From positions 2,666,001 through 2,730,000 of the forward strand of contig NZ_WIRE01000001.1 in NCBI RefSeq assembly GCF_009601165.1: DNA of 64,000 nucleotides. Reading direction: 5' to 3'. A model generated the notes under the pieces. The model was not told the DNA's origin. It worked only from the letters and a program-made list of their open reading frames with translations, and made no database searches. Shown one piece after another: positions 1-9,319 of the stretch; within the stretch, counting starts at the first letter, position 1, and every line of letters starts with the position of its first letter. The position numbers and the translations under genes are program-made. Source of the DNA: Alcanivorax sediminis. Its GTDB lineage: Bacteria > Pseudomonadota > Gammaproteobacteria > Pseudomonadales > Alcanivoracaceae.

Positions 1-11
1 TCAGCAGCCAA

Positions 12-635
12 TCAGAAAATACTGTCGATGGGGCCCGCGCCTTCCCGGATTACCTGAGGCCCCTCGCCGTCTACCAGCGAAATCACGGTGGTTTCCTGGA
101 CACCGCCAAATCCGCCGTCGATAACCAGATCAACCTGCCCCTGCAGGAAATCGCGCACATCCTGTGGATCTGTAAGTGGAAACTCATCATCAGGAAGGTG
201 GCAGGTGGACGTCATGATGGGCTGGCCATGCTCAGCCAGAAGCGCCTGGCAGATGGCGTGATCAGGAACACGAATGCCGATCGTGCGTTTTTTGGGGTCC
301 ATTAGCCGGCGTGGCACTTCCGTAGTGCCATTGAGGATAAAGGTATACGCCCCGGGCGTATGAGCCTTGAGCAGCCGGTAATCGGGGTTGGCCACCTTGG
401 CGTAAATTGCCAGGGCTGAAAGGTCCTCACACAACAACGTGAACTGGTGCTTCTTGTCCAGTCGACGCAGGCGGATCAAACGATCGAGGGCATTTTTTTC
501 CCCGATACTGCAGCCCAGTGCATAGGTGGTATCCGTCGGATAGGCAATCAGTCCGCCCTTGCGCAGCACATCCACCGCCTGGCGAATCAGGCGGGGTTGC
601 GGCGACTCTGGATGGATGTAGAGCACTTCGGTCAT
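12..635 (-). CDS. yciO: YciO-type Sua5/YciO/YrdC family protein
   Basis: The 207-residue product is one Sua5/YciO/YrdC (TsaC-like) domain from end to end. The N-terminal part has the family signature 'GGLIAYPTDTTYALGC' near residues 28-43 and the middle has 'PGAYTFIL'. TsaC/Sua5 proteins make threonylcarbamoyl-AMP for tRNA t6A; the YciO branch is close, but its role is less settled. Length matches E. coli YciO, and the PHP-domain gene and YciI downstream repeat the enteric yciO neighbourhood, so I prefer YciO to TsaC. It lacks the extra C-terminal Sua5 domain. It lies immediately downstream of the PHP gene on the same strand, probably in one transcript. Confidence 0.85.
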   Translation of the reverse strand: MTEVLYIHPESPQPRLIRQAVDVLRKGGLIAYPTDTTYALGCSIGEKNALDRLIRLRRLDKKHQFTLLCEDLSALAIYAKVANPDYRLLKAHTPGAYTFILNGTTEVPRRLMDPKKRTIGIRVPDHAICQALLAEHGQPIMTSTCHLPDDEFPLTDPQDVRDFLQGQVDLVIDGGFGGVQETTVISLVDGEGPQVIREGAGPIDSIF

Positions 636-706
636 GCTGTCTTCACTATTCGATTGGCTACTGTTAACGATAAATCACTTTAGATAATCGTTATAATCAA
701 CTGTTT

Positions 707-1558
707 TTATTTGTTAAAGCTATTCCAAACCGGCGTCGATCCGGTTGGCAATGGCGGCAACCGCCCAAGCGCAAGCCATTTCTGCTCAGGGGAATGAAAG
801 TCCGATCCCGCTGATACCTTCAGGTCGAAATGCTGCCAGCATTCGTTCAACAGCTCCTGCTGCTGACGGGTCAACCCCGGCATGGCCACCTCCAGTCCGT
901 CACCGCCAAAGGTTTTAAAAGCACTGAGTAGCTGTCGCAATTTCTTGCGGGTCAGCCCATAGCCATGTGGGTGTGCCACCACCGCCTGCCCTCCGGCCGC
1001 ATGGATATCGCTGATGGCCTCATCCATGCTGCACCAGGGGGTGGCCACAAAGGCTGACTGACCTTGCTTGAGGAAGCGATTAAAGGCGTGCCGCGCGTTG
1101 CGCACCCTGCCCGATTGCTCCAGGTGCCTGGCAAACCAGGGTCTGCCCGGCGCCGGACTGCCTGCCAACTCACAGGTTCGCTCATAGCTATTGGCCAACC
1201 CGGCTGCCTTGTCCAGACGACGACCGATTTCCTGGGCTCTTTTCACACGGGCCTGCTGCTGATTCTCAACCCGCTCGCACAGCTGGGCGCTCTCAATATT
1301 CAGACCGAGACCCAGAATATGGAACTCACGATTATCATGCCGCACAGAGAATTCGATGCCGTTGACGAGCTCAATTCCCCGCTCCGCAGCCGCCTCACGG
1401 GCCTCAGGCAATCCTGCCAGCGTGTCGTGATCCGTCAATGCCAGGGTGGTAACCCCATAGTCCGCTGCTCTGGCCACCAGATCCGCAGGCGACAGCGCAC
1501 CGTCCGAGGCCAGACTGTGGCTATGCAGGTCAAAACACTGAGAATGCTGATTTTCCAT
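707..1558 (-). CDS. rnm: PHP-domain phosphoesterase (RNase AM-like)
   Basis: This 283-residue PHP-domain protein has the metal-site motifs 'DLHSHSLASDG' at the N-terminus, 'ALTDHDT', 'GIEFS', 'VAHPHGYG' and C-terminal 'SAGSDFHSP', supplying His/Asp/Glu ligands for a trinuclear metal centre. The E. coli homologue YciV (RNase AM/TrpH) is a 5'-3' exonuclease active on 3',5'-bisphosphonucleotides and on rRNA 5' ends; the same role is inferred here. The frame stays open up to 1696, but that would overlap the divergent gene at 1684 and add about 46 unlikely residues, so the ATG at 1558 just before the first PHP motif is chosen. Confidence 0.85.
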   Translation of the reverse strand: MENQHSQCFDLHSHSLASDGALSPADLVARAADYGVTTLALTDHDTLAGLPEAREAAAERGIELVNGIEFSVRHDNREFHILGLGLNIESAQLCERVENQQQARVKRAQEIGRRLDKAAGLANSYERTCELAGSPAPGRPWFARHLEQSGRVRNARHAFNRFLKQGQSAFVATPWCSMDEAISDIHAAGGQAVVAHPHGYGLTRKKLRQLLSAFKTFGGDGLEVAMPGLTRQQQELLNECWQHFDLKVSAGSDFHSPEQKWLALGRLPPLPTGSTPVWNSFNK

Positions 1559-1683
1559 GGAACCCGGCACCGTAAACAAGGTCGACAAGCTACCATATTG
1601 CAGGGTGAATTGCTGCGCCGATGTGGTTACCATCATGCGCTTGCGCTGCCCTTTTCCATTAACCGAGGTGAAATTCGTCCCGC

Positions 1684-2409
1684 ATGACCGATTCAACCGA
1701 AACAGACCGTCCTAGCGCACCACCCGCAAAAAAAGAAAGCCTGCTAGCCAATCTGCTGCTGAACATCATTATCCCCACTCTGATTCTCAGCAAGCTGTCC
1801 AGTGATGAGTACCTGGGCACCAAGATGGCCATTGTGGTGGCGTTGGCATTTCCTTTTGCCTACGGGATCAAGGATCTGGTCAGCAGCCGCAAGGTTAATT
1901 TTTACTCCGCCCTGGGCATCATCAGCATCATGTTGACCGGCGGCATCGGCCTGCTGGAGCTGGACGCAGAGTACATGGCCATCAAAGAGGCCACCATTCC
2001 CGGTATTCTTGGGATCGCAACAGTGGGATCGCTGTATACCCGATGGCCCCTGGTACGCACCTTTGTCTACAACGACAAGATTTTTGTCACCGAGAAAATT
2101 GAGGCGGGACTGGCCTTCAAGGGCACTGAAGTTGAATTCGAGCGCACCCTGAAGTTCGCCTCCTGGATGATTGCAGGCTCCTTTTTTGTCTCATCCATAC
2201 TCAATTATGTGCTTGCCAAGGTCATCCTCGAGAGCCCACCGGGCACCGTAGCATTCAACGAAGAACTCGCTAAAATGACGGCCCTGAGCTACCCGGTCAT
2301 CGTGATCCCTTCCATGATCATCTTCGCTGCCGCGTTGTTTTATCTGATACGACGTCTGACCAGTCTGACTGGCCTGACCTTCGAAGAAATGCTGGAACAC
2401 CACAAATAA
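1684..2409 (+). CDS. VC0807-family integral membrane protein
   Basis: This 241-residue protein has a polar N-terminal tail of about 20 residues followed by roughly six hydrophobic segments. It resembles the VC0807-family membrane proteins found beside yciI, a position that YciB (septation protein A) takes in enterics. It starts divergently from the PHP gene and ends 23 bp before yciI, consistent with co-transcription. No catalytic motif is visible and no transport function can be assigned. The family call rests on sequence pattern and synteny. Confidence 0.7.
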   Translation: MTDSTETDRPSAPPAKKESLLANLLLNIIIPTLILSKLSSDEYLGTKMAIVVALAFPFAYGIKDLVSSRKVNFYSALGIISIMLTGGIGLLELDAEYMAIKEATIPGILGIATVGSLYTRWPLVRTFVYNDKIFVTEKIEAGLAFKGTEVEFERTLKFASWMIAGSFFVSSILNYVLAKVILESPPGTVAFNEELAKMTALSYPVIVIPSMIIFAAALFYLIRRLTSLTGLTFEEMLEHHK

Positions 2410-2432
2410 TCGTTATCTGAAAGGATTCTGCC

Positions 2433-2732
2433 ATGCTGTACGCCATCATCAGCCAGGACGTTGCCGAGTCGCTACCCTTACGCAAGCAGGCACGGGCCGA
2501 TCACCTTGCCCGCCTGGAAACGCTGCGTGATCAGGGTCGCCTGATTCTGGCTGGGCCTCATCCGGCCATTGATAGCGATGACCCCGGCGAAGCCGGGTTC
2601 ACCGGTTCGCTGGTGGTCGCCGAGTTTGAATCTCTGGAAGCGGCCCAACGCTGGGCGGATGCCGATCCCTATATTGAAGCTGGCGTATACGCCCAGGTGA
2701 TCGTGAAACCATTCAAGAAAGTGCTGCCCTGA
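2433..2732 (+). CDS. yciI: YciI family protein
   Basis: The 99-residue protein is a single YciI-like dimeric alpha/beta-barrel domain. It starts '[10 protein letters not shown]' and carries the conserved 'R..HL..L....G.L..aGP' pattern near residues 23-43, then '[17 protein letters not shown]'. The fold is related to muconolactone isomerase and the cellular substrate is unknown. It is the second gene of a likely pair with the membrane protein upstream. 'AAAGGATTCTGCC' directly before the ATG supplies a ribosome-binding site. Confidence 0.9.
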   Translation: MLYAIISQDVAESLPLRKQARADHLARLETLRDQGRLILAGPHPAIDSDDPGEAGFTGSLVVAEFESLEAAQRWADADPYIEAGVYAQVIVKPFKKVLP

Positions 2733-2854
2733 CCGCTGGCTTTTCGATTTTTTACAATGTCGGCAGCGCCAGCCACCTGAATTGTGATTATTGTTGCGCC
2801 GCAGCCAGCGCCACTGCTTTAGACTGCGCCGCTTGAAACAAGGAGTTACCCCCC

Positions 2855-3517
2855 ATGCTCAAACGCATCTCGCTACTGTTGATCCTCGCTGCCTGCTGGG
2901 GCAACACCCACGCTGCAGCCGCCTGGGTGGATGACAGCATCTATGTTCCTGTTCGTGCGACACCCAGCCCTGGCGGCCGAATCGTTCACCGTGGCATAAA
3001 GAGCGGTACCCGAATCGAGTTTTTCGGCTTTGATGGGGATTGGGCCAAGATCCAGTACGGGGATATCGAAGGCTATATCGGCAAGCAGTACCTGAGTCAG
3101 TCGCCCACTGCTGCCATTCTGCTTGAGCGTGCTCGCAGTGAAAGCGAAGCAGCCAAAGCGGAAGCGGCCAAATTGCGTACCCAGCTGGCTGAAATCAAGG
3201 GGGAGCGCGATGCACTTTCCGAGCAGTCCAAATCATTGAAAGATACCCTTTCCTCACGTAGCGATGAGTTGGAACAACTGCAGGAAGTGGCCTCCGACCC
3301 GATCCGTCTTGATCAGGCGAACCGCCGGCTTAACGAAGAGCTGAGTCTGTTGCGTTCTGAACTGGATCAGGTGAAAGCAGAAAACGTCATGTTGCGAAGC
3401 AGTAATCGTTACCGCGAATGGCTTACCGGTCTTGCCATCCTGGCTGCCGGACTGGTCATCGGCCTGATCATGCGCTCCCGCTCCGGGCGTCGCCGCACAG
3501 GTGGCTGGGCCAACTAA
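2855..3517 (+). CDS. TIGR04211-type SH3 domain protein
   Basis: The 220-residue envelope protein has a signal peptide (residues 1-20, ending 'THAAAA'), a bacterial SH3 domain ('DDSIYVPVRATPS' through 'GYIGKQYL', about 24-84), a coiled coil rich in A/E/K/L/S (about 92-182), one transmembrane helix ('WLTGLAILAAGLVIGLIM') and a basic tail 'RSRSGRRR'. This architecture matches the TIGR04211/YgiM-like family. SH3 domains of this kind are thought to bind cell-wall components; the precise role is unknown. AAGGAG lies ten bases before the ATG. Confidence 0.85.
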   Translation: MLKRISLLLILAACWGNTHAAAAWVDDSIYVPVRATPSPGGRIVHRGIKSGTRIEFFGFDGDWAKIQYGDIEGYIGKQYLSQSPTAAILLERARSESEAAKAEAAKLRTQLAEIKGERDALSEQSKSLKDTLSSRSDELEQLQEVASDPIRLDQANRRLNEELSLLRSELDQVKAENVMLRSSNRYREWLTGLAILAAGLVIGLIMRSRSGRRRTGGWAN

Positions 3518-3565
3518 CGCTTCCTCGAGAGGGCTCCCGGGCAAGCAACAACGTACCCGGAAGCC

Positions 3566-4594
3566 CTAGTCATAGGGCAGGCCTGCCTGCACTTCCAGCC
3601 GCAGAACGATCCCCGAAATCCCCTTGTAGTTTTCCTCTCTCGGCCAGAACACATAGGGCTCGATTTCATAAAAGAACCAGGGCCGCCAGACACTGCGACG
3701 AAAGCGCACACTGGTCCTGATGGTCTTGATAGCAGAAACAGGGGCGGTAAAACCGTCAAACCCCACCGACGCCCCCACCCCGCTCTGTCTTCCGAGCCGG
3801 AAATAGACGCTGGCTGACTGGTTGAAGTACCAGTCGCGCTTCATCTCGTTGAACTCTTCACTTTTTTCCCATTCGCTGGCGAGGCGCACGGTTGAGCGTT
3901 GTGTAAAGGGGCGGTCAATCTCAAACAGGCTGTTGGCACCGAACCCGTCGGGATCTTCCCAATACACTTTCTCTGTGAAGCGAAACGTTGCCTTTTCGCT
4001 GATCGGGGTTGTCCAGCGGTAGCGGGCACGAAAGAAGGTGGTCAGCTCGGACCGGACACCCGCATCGAGATCGATGTCCATCCGCTCCGGCATATCCACC
4101 ACCCAGCGCAGAGCCGCCCGGTAACCCGTGTTGTTCTGCCCCACTTCTTCCGGGCGGCTTGCCAGGTCATTACGCAGCTCATCGCTCGTGTCATCATCAT
4201 TGCGGAACATCAAGCTGAGTTTGTGCTGCGCATTGGGCAGCTCGACCTTGGCGCGCACCTTGATTTCATCGTCGTTGCCACCGTATTCCTGAAAGCGGGA
4301 GGCGCTGATGATCCGCAGGTGGGTACCGGGCTCTTCCGTATAGATTTCATTAGGCCCAACAAAGAATCCGTCTACCCAGCGACTCGGGCCACAGACGGTG
4401 ATCGACATCCAGTTGTGGGTCATATCCAACAGGCCACTCTTCCCCTTCTGCGCAATACAGGGGTGAGAGTCCTGCTCAACGGGCGTAGGCGACGGCGGCG
4501 TCGGCTCGGTGCTTTGTTGTGTTTCTGCATGCACCCCGGAAACCAGCCAGATCCCCGCAAAAAGCCAGAATAACTGGCAAAAGATCCTCTTCAT
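3566..4594 (-). CDS. hypothetical outer-membrane beta-barrel-like protein
   Basis: The product (342 residues from the ATG at 4594) has a signal peptide ending 'SGVHA', a low-complexity T/P/S stretch, then a region rich in alternating aromatic/polar beta-strand patterns ('RFRRSVWRPWFFYEIEPYVFWPRE') and a short C-terminal strand. This suggests an outer-membrane barrel, but no family motif is recognised. An in-frame GTG two codons upstream is also possible. It is a single gene convergent with the SH3 gene and divergent from the acyltransferase at 4713. Function unknown. Confidence 0.65.
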   Translation of the reverse strand: MKRIFCQLFWLFAGIWLVSGVHAETQQSTEPTPPSPTPVEQDSHPCIAQKGKSGLLDMTHNWMSITVCGPSRWVDGFFVGPNEIYTEEPGTHLRIISASRFQEYGGNDDEIKVRAKVELPNAQHKLSLMFRNDDDTSDELRNDLASRPEEVGQNNTGYRAALRWVVDMPERMDIDLDAGVRSELTTFFRARYRWTTPISEKATFRFTEKVYWEDPDGFGANSLFEIDRPFTQRSTVRLASEWEKSEEFNEMKRDWYFNQSASVYFRLGRQSGVGASVGFDGFTAPVSAIKTIRTSVRFRRSVWRPWFFYEIEPYVFWPREENYKGISGIVLRLEVQAGLPYD

Positions 4595-4712
4595 GTTCAC
4601 AGAATAGCTGCACGGTAAAGCGTTCTACCAACAGTTTTTGACCGAAACCGAATGGGACTTATGAACGGTCATTGGTTAGCATTCTCAAAGGCAATTGTAC
4701 TAAGACAAGACT

Positions 4713-5606
4713 ATGAACTACTGGCATAAAATTCGTGGCATAGCCGCCCTGATCGGCATTGTGCTCAACACCCTTATCCTCAGCCCCATCCTTTATGTAT
4801 TTGTATTGCTGCGTCTGATATTCCGTTTCGAGAAGGCTCAGGTGTCCCTCTCGAAGGTGCTGGTCTTCATCGCTGAAACCTGGATTGCCATCAATAACGG
4901 CATTGTTGCTCTCACCAGCCAGATCAACTGGACCGTGTCAGGCATGGACAGACTCGATCGTGACCAGTGGTATCTGGTGACCTGCAACCATCAAAGCTGG
5001 GCCGACATCCTGGTCCTGCAGCGCATCTCAAACCGTCGAATTCCTTTCCTGAAATTCTTTCTCAAGCAGGAACTGATAAAAGTGCCGATTCTCGGGCTGG
5101 CCTGGTGGGGTCTCGATTTCCCGTTCATGAAGCGCTATACCAAGGAAGAAGTAGCTAAAAACCCGGACCTAAAGGGCAAGGACCTGGAAACCACCCGCAA
5201 GGCCTGCGAGAGGTTTGCCTATTTCCCTACCTCGGTGATGAACTTCTTCGAGGGCACTCGCTTTACCAAGGCAAAGCATGACCAGCAACAGTCGCCCTAT
5301 CGTTATCTTCTCAAGCCGAAGGCTGGCGGCGCCGCTTTTACCCTCGGTGCCATGTCAGGGCATTTGCGTAATTTGCTTGATGTGACCATTATTTACCCCC
5401 CGGACGCCCCTCGCTCCCTGCTGGCTTATTTGGGCGGCGCCATGCAAAACGTGGAAGTTGTTGTGACACAGCGCGTGGTACCTGCCTGGGCTTCAGAGGG
5501 AAACTACGAGGCGGATCCTGCATTCCGGGAAAGATTTCAGCAATGGATTGGTGAACTCTGGGAAGAAAAGGACGCCTTGATCGCATCACGACTGGAGCAA
5601 CAGTAG
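4713..5606 (+). CDS. YihG-like 1-acyl-glycerol-3-phosphate acyltransferase family protein
   Basis: The 297-residue membrane-bound acyltransferase of the PlsC/LPLAT superfamily has N-terminal hydrophobic segments (residues 8-36) and the HX4D catalytic motif 'NHQSWAD' (H93, D98). The glycerol-phosphate-binding motif 'FFEGTR' is at residues 178-183. Length and motifs fit the YihG/YihE-type lysophosphatidic acid acyltransferases that place acyl chains on phospholipid at the inner membrane. Acyl specificity cannot be read. It lies 55 bp before the DUF349 gene on the same strand. Confidence 0.85.
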   Translation: MNYWHKIRGIAALIGIVLNTLILSPILYVFVLLRLIFRFEKAQVSLSKVLVFIAETWIAINNGIVALTSQINWTVSGMDRLDRDQWYLVTCNHQSWADILVLQRISNRRIPFLKFFLKQELIKVPILGLAWWGLDFPFMKRYTKEEVAKNPDLKGKDLETTRKACERFAYFPTSVMNFFEGTRFTKAKHDQQQSPYRYLLKPKAGGAAFTLGAMSGHLRNLLDVTIIYPPDAPRSLLAYLGGAMQNVEVVVTQRVVPAWASEGNYEADPAFRERFQQWIGELWEEKDALIASRLEQQ

Positions 5607-5661
5607 ACCCTACTGGCTCCAATCCAGAACAGGACGCCCGGCAAAGACCGGGCTTAAAACT

Positions 5662-8226
5662 ATGTTTGGTCGATTTCTCAAACCGCGCTGGCAACACACC
5701 AACCCCGACATCCGTCTTAAAGCCATTGAACATCTTTGCGCCTCAGAAGAGGCCGATATTCTGGCGAAACTGGCCCGCGGCGATGCCAGCACCCTGGTTC
5801 GTGCCGCCGCTACTGGCAAACTGACGGATTTCAATTTACTCGATGAAATCTTTAATCAGGACTCTGCTCCCACCGTTCGGGAGGCAGCCTCCATGCGCAT
5901 TATGGCGTTGCTCGCCGGCACCACCGCCGATGCTCCGCCGCATGATACCCGCCTGCGCCTGGTAAGGCTCACGGGCAACGCTGAGGTCCTGGCACATATC
6001 GCCACGCATAGCCCGGATGAGGCCTGCCAGCAGGCAGCGATCGAACGGCTGGACAATGCCCCGCTGCTTTACAGCCTGGCACTTGAAGGACCGAGTGAGC
6101 CGGTACGGGTGGCCGCCGCACAGCAGATCCGCTCACTCTCTGATCTGAAACGGCTGGCCCGCGAAGGCCGTGACAAACGCGTGGTTCGCATTGCCAGGGA
6201 TGCTGCCAAAGCCCTGCAAGATCAGCAGCAGCAACAAGACGCCGAGTCAGCCCGTGTCATCCAGCTGGCTGACCGTTTTGAACAGCATGCCCGCCGGCGT
6301 GTGGATGCGCTGTATGGCCCACGTCTTGAGCAACTCGAACAGCAATGGCAGGCCTCTTCCTCAGTGGCCAGTCCGGAACTGGCAACCCGCGTCAATGAAG
6401 CCCTGAATCGTTGCCGCGCGCAGCTCAATGAGCTCCAGGAAGAGCACCGCAGAAAAGCGCTAGAAGAAACTGCGGCAATGGAACGCAATGCGGCCTGCAA
6501 AGCGCTCTACCAACTGCTCGGTGAAGCCTGTGGCGAAACCTGGGGAAACCAGCTGGGAGAAATGCGCTCGGCTCTGGCAACACAGCAGCGTCGCTGGGAA
6601 GGTGCCAGCCTGCAGGCCCAGGCCAGTGCCGATGAGCAAGATGCCTTCGAGAACCTGACGGCGGCATTCCAGGCCATGCTTGATCTGGCCTCCGCAGCCA
6701 GCGAGAACAGTGAAGATCCGGAAAAATTGCAGGCCCTGGCTTTGCAATGGCCAGCCGAATACGCCCGTCCGCCGCGCCTGGAAGCCATTCTGAAAGCCAC
6801 CAGTCAAAAGCCGGAAAAAATCATCAAGTCAGGCAAGCCCAACCCTCACCGTGGGCTGCTGATAGCCCTGAAAAGGGAGCTGGACAAGGGCAACCTGCGT
6901 CATGCCAATCGTCTGTGGCACAAGGCAGAAGCGATTATTGCCGAGGGTGACGCGCAACCACTGAAACGTGAGCTTGAAAAGCTGAGCGATCGGCGTGCCG
7001 AGCTTCAGGACTGGCATCGTTTTGCCGCGGAGCCCAAAAAACTGGAGCTTTGCGAAAAAATGGATCAGCTGAAGGACAGCACCATGGATGCGCCGCAACT
7101 GGCCAGCGCTATCCAGGCTCTTCACGAAGAATGGCGTAGCCTGATGAGTTCTGATCAGGATGAAGATCAGGCCCTGTGGGATCGCTTCAAGGCAGCCACG
7201 GACATCGCCTACGAGCCCTGCAAGGCGCATTTCGCAGAACAAGACGCCCAACGTAAAGCCAATCTGGCAAAACGCATTGAGCTTTGCCGGCAACTGGAGG
7301 GCTTCATCGAAAACCAGGACTGGAGCAAGGCAGACTGGGAAGGCGTTTGGCAAATTCGTCAGCAGGCCCCCAAGGACTGGCAGCGTCATCACCCAGTACG
7401 TTTCACCGATGCCCGCGATGCACAGAAGCGCTTTTCAGCTGCCCTGTCGACTCTGGATGAACAGATCACCGAACACAGCAAGCTGGCCGAGCAGGAACGT
7501 GAACAGCTGATTCGCCAGGCGGAGCAGATTTCGCTGGACGGAGATGATCTGCGGAACGCCATCGCTCAGGCGCAGGAAATCCAGAAAAAATGGCGTAACA
7601 CCCCCTGGCTGCCGCCTTCCCGTCATCGCCCTTTGCAGAAACAGTTCCGCAAGGTCATTGATCAGGTCTTCAAGGCCAGAGATCAACAGAAAGATGCCTA
7701 CAAGGCCGAGCAGGCCCAGAAGCAGGTGCAGATTGCTGCCCAGCTCTCTGCTCTGGAAGAGGCGCTGGATGCCGATTTCTCTGAATCCAATGCAGCTACC
7801 CTGCGAGAAACGTTGCAGGCGCTTGATGAGGCCACCGATGGCAGGCTGCCCACCTCAGTGAATCGCCAGGTTCAGCAATTGCGCCGTCGCGCCCAGGAGC
7901 GACTCGCCCGCCTTGGCGACTGGCAACGCTGGCATCAGCTCCAGGAGCAGGTTGAGGCACTCACACCCTCAGATAGCACAGACGAATCTGCGCTGATGCT
8001 CGCAGTCGCTTTTGAGGCACTGGCCGGAGTCCCTTCCCCCGAGCCGGAGCGGCAACGTCGTCTGGCCTGGCAGCTGGAAGCGCTGCCCAGCGCCATGAAA
8101 CAGCAAGGCTTCGCCGTAATGGATGAGATGGCAAGACTGCTTAACACCTACGATGGCGCCATCACCGTAACCGAACGCCAGCGCCTCCTGAATGCGTTGG
8201 CGGTACTGGAGCCAGGCAATGCGTAA
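5662..8226 (+). CDS. DUF349 domain-containing protein
   Basis: This large (854-residue) soluble, mostly helical protein has a HEAT-like N-terminus ('NPDIRLKAIEHL', 'REAASMRIMALL', 'VRVAAAQQIRSL'; about residues 15-170). It then has Q/E/A/R-rich coiled-coil segments and repeated W-containing modules of the DUF349 type ('LCEKMDQLKDS..EEWRSLM', 'ELCRQLEGF..W', 'IQKKWRNTPWLPP'). Function in the family is not established. Its last eight bases overlap the following thioesterase-fold gene, so the two are probably co-translated. Confidence 0.85.
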   Translation: MFGRFLKPRWQHTNPDIRLKAIEHLCASEEADILAKLARGDASTLVRAAATGKLTDFNLLDEIFNQDSAPTVREAASMRIMALLAGTTADAPPHDTRLRLVRLTGNAEVLAHIATHSPDEACQQAAIERLDNAPLLYSLALEGPSEPVRVAAAQQIRSLSDLKRLAREGRDKRVVRIARDAAKALQDQQQQQDAESARVIQLADRFEQHARRRVDALYGPRLEQLEQQWQASSSVASPELATRVNEALNRCRAQLNELQEEHRRKALEETAAMERNAACKALYQLLGEACGETWGNQLGEMRSALATQQRRWEGASLQAQASADEQDAFENLTAAFQAMLDLASAASENSEDPEKLQALALQWPAEYARPPRLEAILKATSQKPEKIIKSGKPNPHRGLLIALKRELDKGNLRHANRLWHKAEAIIAEGDAQPLKRELEKLSDRRAELQDWHRFAAEPKKLELCEKMDQLKDSTMDAPQLASAIQALHEEWRSLMSSDQDEDQALWDRFKAATDIAYEPCKAHFAEQDAQRKANLAKRIELCRQLEGFIENQDWSKADWEGVWQIRQQAPKDWQRHHPVRFTDARDAQKRFSAALSTLDEQITEHSKLAEQEREQLIRQAEQISLDGDDLRNAIAQAQEIQKKWRNTPWLPPSRHRPLQKQFRKVIDQVFKARDQQKDAYKAEQAQKQVQIAAQLSALEEALDADFSESNAATLRETLQALDEATDGRLPTSVNRQVQQLRRRAQERLARLGDWQRWHQLQEQVEALTPSDSTDESALMLAVAFEALAGVPSPEPERQRRLAWQLEALPSAMKQQGFAVMDEMARLLNTYDGAITVTERQRLLNALAVLEPGNA

Positions 8227-8698
8227 GCTGCTTGGCCGCTTTGCACGAAGCCCCGCCGGATTACGCTGGTTTCTCAACCTGTATGGCCCCTATCTGGGCG
8301 CAGGTGTGCGGGTGGACTATCTGGCCGAGGACTTCCGTGAGTTGAAAGTGTCCATGGGGCTGCGCTGGTATAACCGCAATTACGTAGGCACACATTTCGG
8401 TGGCAGCCTGTACTCCATGATTGATCCCTTCTACATGCTCATGGTGATGAATGTCATGGGCCCCGAGTATGTGGTGTGGGACAAATCCGCCAGTATCGAT
8501 TTTGTCAAACCCGGCAAGGGGCGGGTGTATGCCCGCTTCGTGCTCACAGAAGAGCGAATCGAAGAGATAAAAAAGCACACGTCAGGCGGAGACAAGTACC
8601 TGCCAAGCTGGGACGTGGAGATTGTTGATGAGCATGGTGAATGTGTTGCCCGCATCACCAAGACGCTCTATATCCGGCTCAAGCCTCAACAACATTGA
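8219..8698 (+). CDS. DUF4442 / hotdog-fold thioesterase-like protein
   Basis: The 159-residue protein resembles the DUF4442 branch of the hotdog thioesterase fold: 'YVGTHFGGSLYSMIDPFYMLMVM' in the middle, 'WDKSASIDFVKPGKGRVYARF', and a C-terminal strand with 'KTLYIRLKP'. The ATG at 8219 is chosen because GGAG lies seven bases upstream and because starts here overlap the preceding stop, as expected for coupled genes; an ATG nine codons upstream is possible. Substrate is unknown; an acyl-CoA is a guess from the fold. Confidence 0.8.
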   Translation: MRKLLGRFARSPAGLRWFLNLYGPYLGAGVRVDYLAEDFRELKVSMGLRWYNRNYVGTHFGGSLYSMIDPFYMLMVMNVMGPEYVVWDKSASIDFVKPGKGRVYARFVLTEERIEEIKKHTSGGDKYLPSWDVEIVDEHGECVARITKTLYIRLKPQQH

Positions 8699-8704
8699 AA
8701 AGGC

Positions 8705-9319
8705 CTATTGTCCGAAACGGCCACTTTCCTCAAGAAACCGGATCTCTTCCCGGGTGCTTTCGCGTCCCAATACCTTGTTGCGATGGGGAAAGCGTTCAAA
8801 GCGGCGAATGATTTCTGCATGGTGCCGGGCAGAAGCCAGATGCAACTGCACGTGACTGGCGGCAAAGTCAGGGGCTGTTTTTTCCACTTCCATCAGGGTA
8901 CGAATACACAGGTCCTGAAGATCCGCATCCTCGGAATGCATTAACGGCATGACAAAAAAGACCTGGCCACACACAGGCAAGCCGGTGTTCATTCGCCGTG
9001 ACAGCCCCTCCACAGCCAGGGTGGCAGCACGGTGATCGCCGGCAAAGGCATTAGCGGTTCCGCGGTAGATATGACGGGTGAACTGGTCCAGCAACAGTAT
9101 CAGGGCAAGGCGGGATTCCGGGTGACGCTCCCACTCCACCAGCTCCTGTTGCAGGGCTGCACTGACCGCATCACCAAAGCGATGCTCAATCTCCGCATCA
9201 TCTCCCTGTGTAGAGCGAAACCATTTACGCGTGGCGGGATCACTGGGCCAGCCGCGACTCAGGCCATCTTCAAACCAGTAATCGAGGATGCTGTCCCACG
9301 GGGACATCAGGTCAAACAT
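8705..9319 (-). CDS. DUF924 family protein
   Basis: The protein is about 204 residues and all-alpha. Its 'ILDYWFEDGL', 'ATRKWFRS', 'LILLLDQFTRHIYRGTANAFAGD' and 'HSEDADLQ' motifs are characteristic of DUF924 (a TPR-like fold of unknown role). Several ATGs are clustered at the start; the one at 9319 has AGAGG nine bases upstream and overlaps the stop of the GDSL esterase gene, suggesting coupling. 9325 and 9307 are alternatives. It converges with the DUF4442 gene with only six bases between stops. Confidence 0.85.
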   Translation of the reverse strand: MFDLMSPWDSILDYWFEDGLSRGWPSDPATRKWFRSTQGDDAEIEHRFGDAVSAALQQELVEWERHPESRLALILLLDQFTRHIYRGTANAFAGDHRAATLAVEGLSRRMNTGLPVCGQVFFVMPLMHSEDADLQDLCIRTLMEVEKTAPDFAASHVQLHLASARHHAEIIRRFERFPHRNKVLGRESTREEIRFLEESGRFGQ